Part shown: piece by piece, positions 9,169 to 10,655 of the stretch | Numbering within the stretch: position 1 is the stretch's first letter | Layout of the letters: each line of letters starts with the position of its first letter | Origin: Amoebophrya sp. AT5.2 | Lineage: Eukaryota > Sar > Dinophyceae > Syndiniales > Amoebophryaceae | Length of the DNA: 10,655 nt | NCBI GenBank assembly: GCA_005223375.1 | Contig: RXOD01006336.1 | Span: 1-10,655 of the forward strand | Direction: 5' to 3' | The notes under the pieces: generated by a model | Databases searched by the model: none | Seen by the model: the letters and a program-made list of their open reading frames with translations, nothing else | Told to the model about the DNA's origin: nothing | Position numbers and translations under genes: made by a program

Positions 9169-9395
9169 TATCTCGTCCTCGAATCTCGATTTCGAACGTA
9201 CTTACAACGAACTGTCGCATCGATCGCAAGTACTATATTCGTCAGTGATGAAATAACAGTAGCATACCCGGATTGCTTTACAGCAGAATCACTTTTTCGG
9301 CAATACAATCAGCCCTGATCATCAGACCTGATGCTGACTCACTGCAGCCAACTCCGTCTTTCATTTTGAGACTCTTGTCTCTCCAAACCCCCAGC
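9169..9395 (+). promoter_or_regulatory. 5' flank of the ankyrin gene with acceptor-like tract at the ATG
   Basis: A pyrimidine-rich tract at 9370-9394 (cttgtctctccaaacccccag) ends in AG one base before the start codon at 9396. This is the shape of a 3' splice acceptor, either for a 5' untranslated intron or for spliced-leader addition. The inference rests on the sequence shape alone. Confidence 0.35.
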
Positions 9396-10637
9396 ATGGG
9401 TGCGTCTGTCTCAACCGCCGAGTCTTTTCCGTTCTGTGGCTCGGATGCGACCACGCTGTGCTACGAAAAGTGCCGTCTAGAGGAACTCGACTTCTCAGCC
9501 TACGAATCCGCCGGCTCTGTCTTTGCAGACACGCTCGAGTCCTGCCCAAACCTGCGCGACATCGACGTCCAGCTCTTCCATTTTGTCACGACCCAGAACG
9601 TCGTCTTCGTGCGATGGCTGCTTCTCCTCGGCGCCGACCCCATGGCGTGCGATGCCAACGGTACGAGCGTGCTGCACGCGGCTTGCCGGTGTGGAAGTGT
9701 GACCATTGTGAAGGACCTGATTGTCTTTGTGGGGACTAAGTGCGCTTCAACATCTGCGGCGACAATTACTCGTGCGCCGACCACGACGTCCTCGTCGACT
9801 GCCGGCGTTGCGCTAGGGACCAAGGTGCAGCATGCGTTCGTGAACCGCCGCGACAACTTCGGCTGGACGCCCCTGCACGTCGCGTGCTCGGTCTCGCGCG
9901 GGTCTGTGATCCGCGAATTGATCAGGGCAGGAGCCGATGCGCACGTCCAAACGCTCCGGGGCGAGACCGCGCTCGACATGGCGCTCGACGGGCACACAAG
10001 AAAGGCGCTGCTGGATCAGTACATGCGCGATCACTTCGGGGACGTGGGAGACGTGGGTTTAGGGTTTAGGGGTGTGGGGGCATCAAGCAGCGGCCAGCAG
10101 AAACAGTTTGTAGTTGTCAACGAGGGGAATCACAGCTACCCCGCTGCGGTCGACGAATACCCGGGAGAGGCGGTAATGAAAAACAACTCGGACGCGTCGG
10201 AAGATTTCTACGGACAACGCAGCTCCATCCCAGTCTCAGTTCCAGATGGAGGCTCAGAAAATATTCCGACGGAGGGCTCGGCCGACTATCCGCCGTCATC
10301 CGCAGGTACCGTGTCGCGGGCAAAGAAACCGGACGTGACACCTCGAAGCGGGGGCCAGATACGCACGAATAGATCAGTGGCTCCTGCTGAGAACACCGGC
10401 ATATCACCGGGCGACGACACTGAGCGCACCATGTCGATGCGTTCCGGTCGCACCAACCTGAACCCGCCCGAGGTGATCGACTCTGCCGTTCGGTACGAAC
10501 CCTTTTTCGTGCCGCGGAAGCCGGTGTTAAACGCAAATTCTGCAGCGTCCCTGCATAGTGAGCGCGGCGGGGCGACAGCTGCAGCGGCAACAAAACGCGC
10601 ACAGCAGCTCGCGGAGCTCGGAATTTTTTTCTTTTAG
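9396..10637 (+). CDS. Ankyrin-repeat protein with N-myristoylation-type start
   Basis: An uninterrupted frame of 413 residues starts at the first in-frame ATG. The N-terminus MGASVSTA fits the myristoylation pattern Gly2-x-x-x-Ser6, so membrane anchoring is plausible. Ankyrin repeats cover about residues 56-210. The first contains WLLLLGADPMACD, the second NGTSVLHAACRCGSVTIVKDL and the third GWTPLHVACSVSRGS followed by ELIRAGADAHVQ. The fourth is partial (GETALDMAL). A Ser/Thr-rich insert at residues 117-140 separates repeats two and three. Residues 215-413 are low complexity and Ser/Pro/Gly-rich, probably disordered. Ankyrin repeats bind protein partners, and nothing here indicates which. 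The TAG stop sits at the end of an acceptor-like tract, so the true 3' end may lie outside the window. Confidence 0.8.
   Translation: MGASVSTAESFPFCGSDATTLCYEKCRLEELDFSAYESAGSVFADTLESCPNLRDIDVQLFHFVTTQNVVFVRWLLLLGADPMACDANGTSVLHAACRCGSVTIVKDLIVFVGTKCASTSAATITRAPTTTSSSTAGVALGTKVQHAFVNRRDNFGWTPLHVACSVSRGSVIRELIRAGADAHVQTLRGETALDMALDGHTRKALLDQYMRDHFGDVGDVGLGFRGVGASSSGQQKQFVVVNEGNHSYPAAVDEYPGEAVMKNNSDASEDFYGQRSSIPVSVPDGGSENIPTEGSADYPPSSAGTVSRAKKPDVTPRSGGQIRTNRSVAPAENTGISPGDDTERTMSMRSGRTNLNPPEVIDSAVRYEPFFVPRKPVLNANSAASLHSERGGATAAAATKRAQQLAELGIFFF
10055..10072 (+). repeat. Telomere-like TTTAGGG run inside the ankyrin gene
   Basis: GGGTTTAGGGTTTAGGGG holds two perfect TTTAGGG units with flanking partial units. 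It is translated as Gly-Leu-Gly-Phe-Arg-Gly just after the ankyrin repeats. It is preceded by a 9-bp near-duplication (gacgtggga, gacgtgggt). This could be an interstitial telomeric repeat or chance low complexity. Confidence 0.7.
10558..10637 (+). other. Candidate terminal intron of the ankyrin gene (80 nt)
   Basis: A strong donor, gtgagc, at 10558 lies in phase 1, and a near-ideal acceptor, tttttttcttttag, ends at 10637. Splicing joins ...SLH to AAA-GAT-CGA-CTG-ATG-CTA, which is open to the end of the window. The unspliced frame is also open and ends at the same TAG, so both readings are possible. Confidence 0.4.
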
Positions 10638-10655
10638 AAAGATCGACTGATGCTA

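Noticed and set aside
9740..10069. Second long plus-strand frame inside the ankyrin gene
   Set aside because: It is an Arg/Ala/Gly-rich shifted reading of GC-rich ankyrin codons, and the main frame shows clear repeat motifs.

Overview
This window looks like nuclear DNA of a compact, intron-rich unicellular eukaryote. All convincing coding sequence is on the plus strand. It falls into GC-rich exon blocks that are open in one frame, end in GT donor sites, and resume after AG acceptors in a compatible phase. I see no bacterial operon layout, Shine-Dalgarno sites, tRNA, rRNA or CRISPR. A short TTTAGGG-type (plant/alveolate style) telomere-like run lies in one gene. An alveolate-like protist is a reasonable guess, but that is inference and weakly supported.

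Layout. Positions 1-1480 are strongly GC-rich, with short repeats and hairpins and no gene I can defend. Positions 1480-2317 are of more even composition, with only short doubtful open frames. Positions 2318-6819 hold one large gene reconstructed here from about 11 exons. All ten introns are GT-AG and every junction keeps the reading frame, giving a protein of about 990 residues with about six hydrophobic stretches, a charged low-complexity middle and an acidic C-terminus. I do not recognise its family. Positions 6820-8490 show no supported gene. Positions 8491-9168 contain a tentative small multi-exon gene whose exon structure is ambiguous. Positions 9396-10637 encode an ankyrin-repeat protein with an N-myristoylation-type start, MGASVS. 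Its apparent stop codon also looks like a splice acceptor, so the gene may continue beyond the window.

The window does not show a pathway linking these genes. The multi-spanning membrane protein and the potentially lipid-anchored ankyrin protein may both act at membranes, but nothing here ties them together. The most interesting material is the splicing. Half of the donors begin GTAC, and one putative in-frame intron carries a 22-bp tandem repeat. A 30-nt stretch has the form of a complete miniature intron, and one 382-nt intron is largely open in frame and could be partly exonic.
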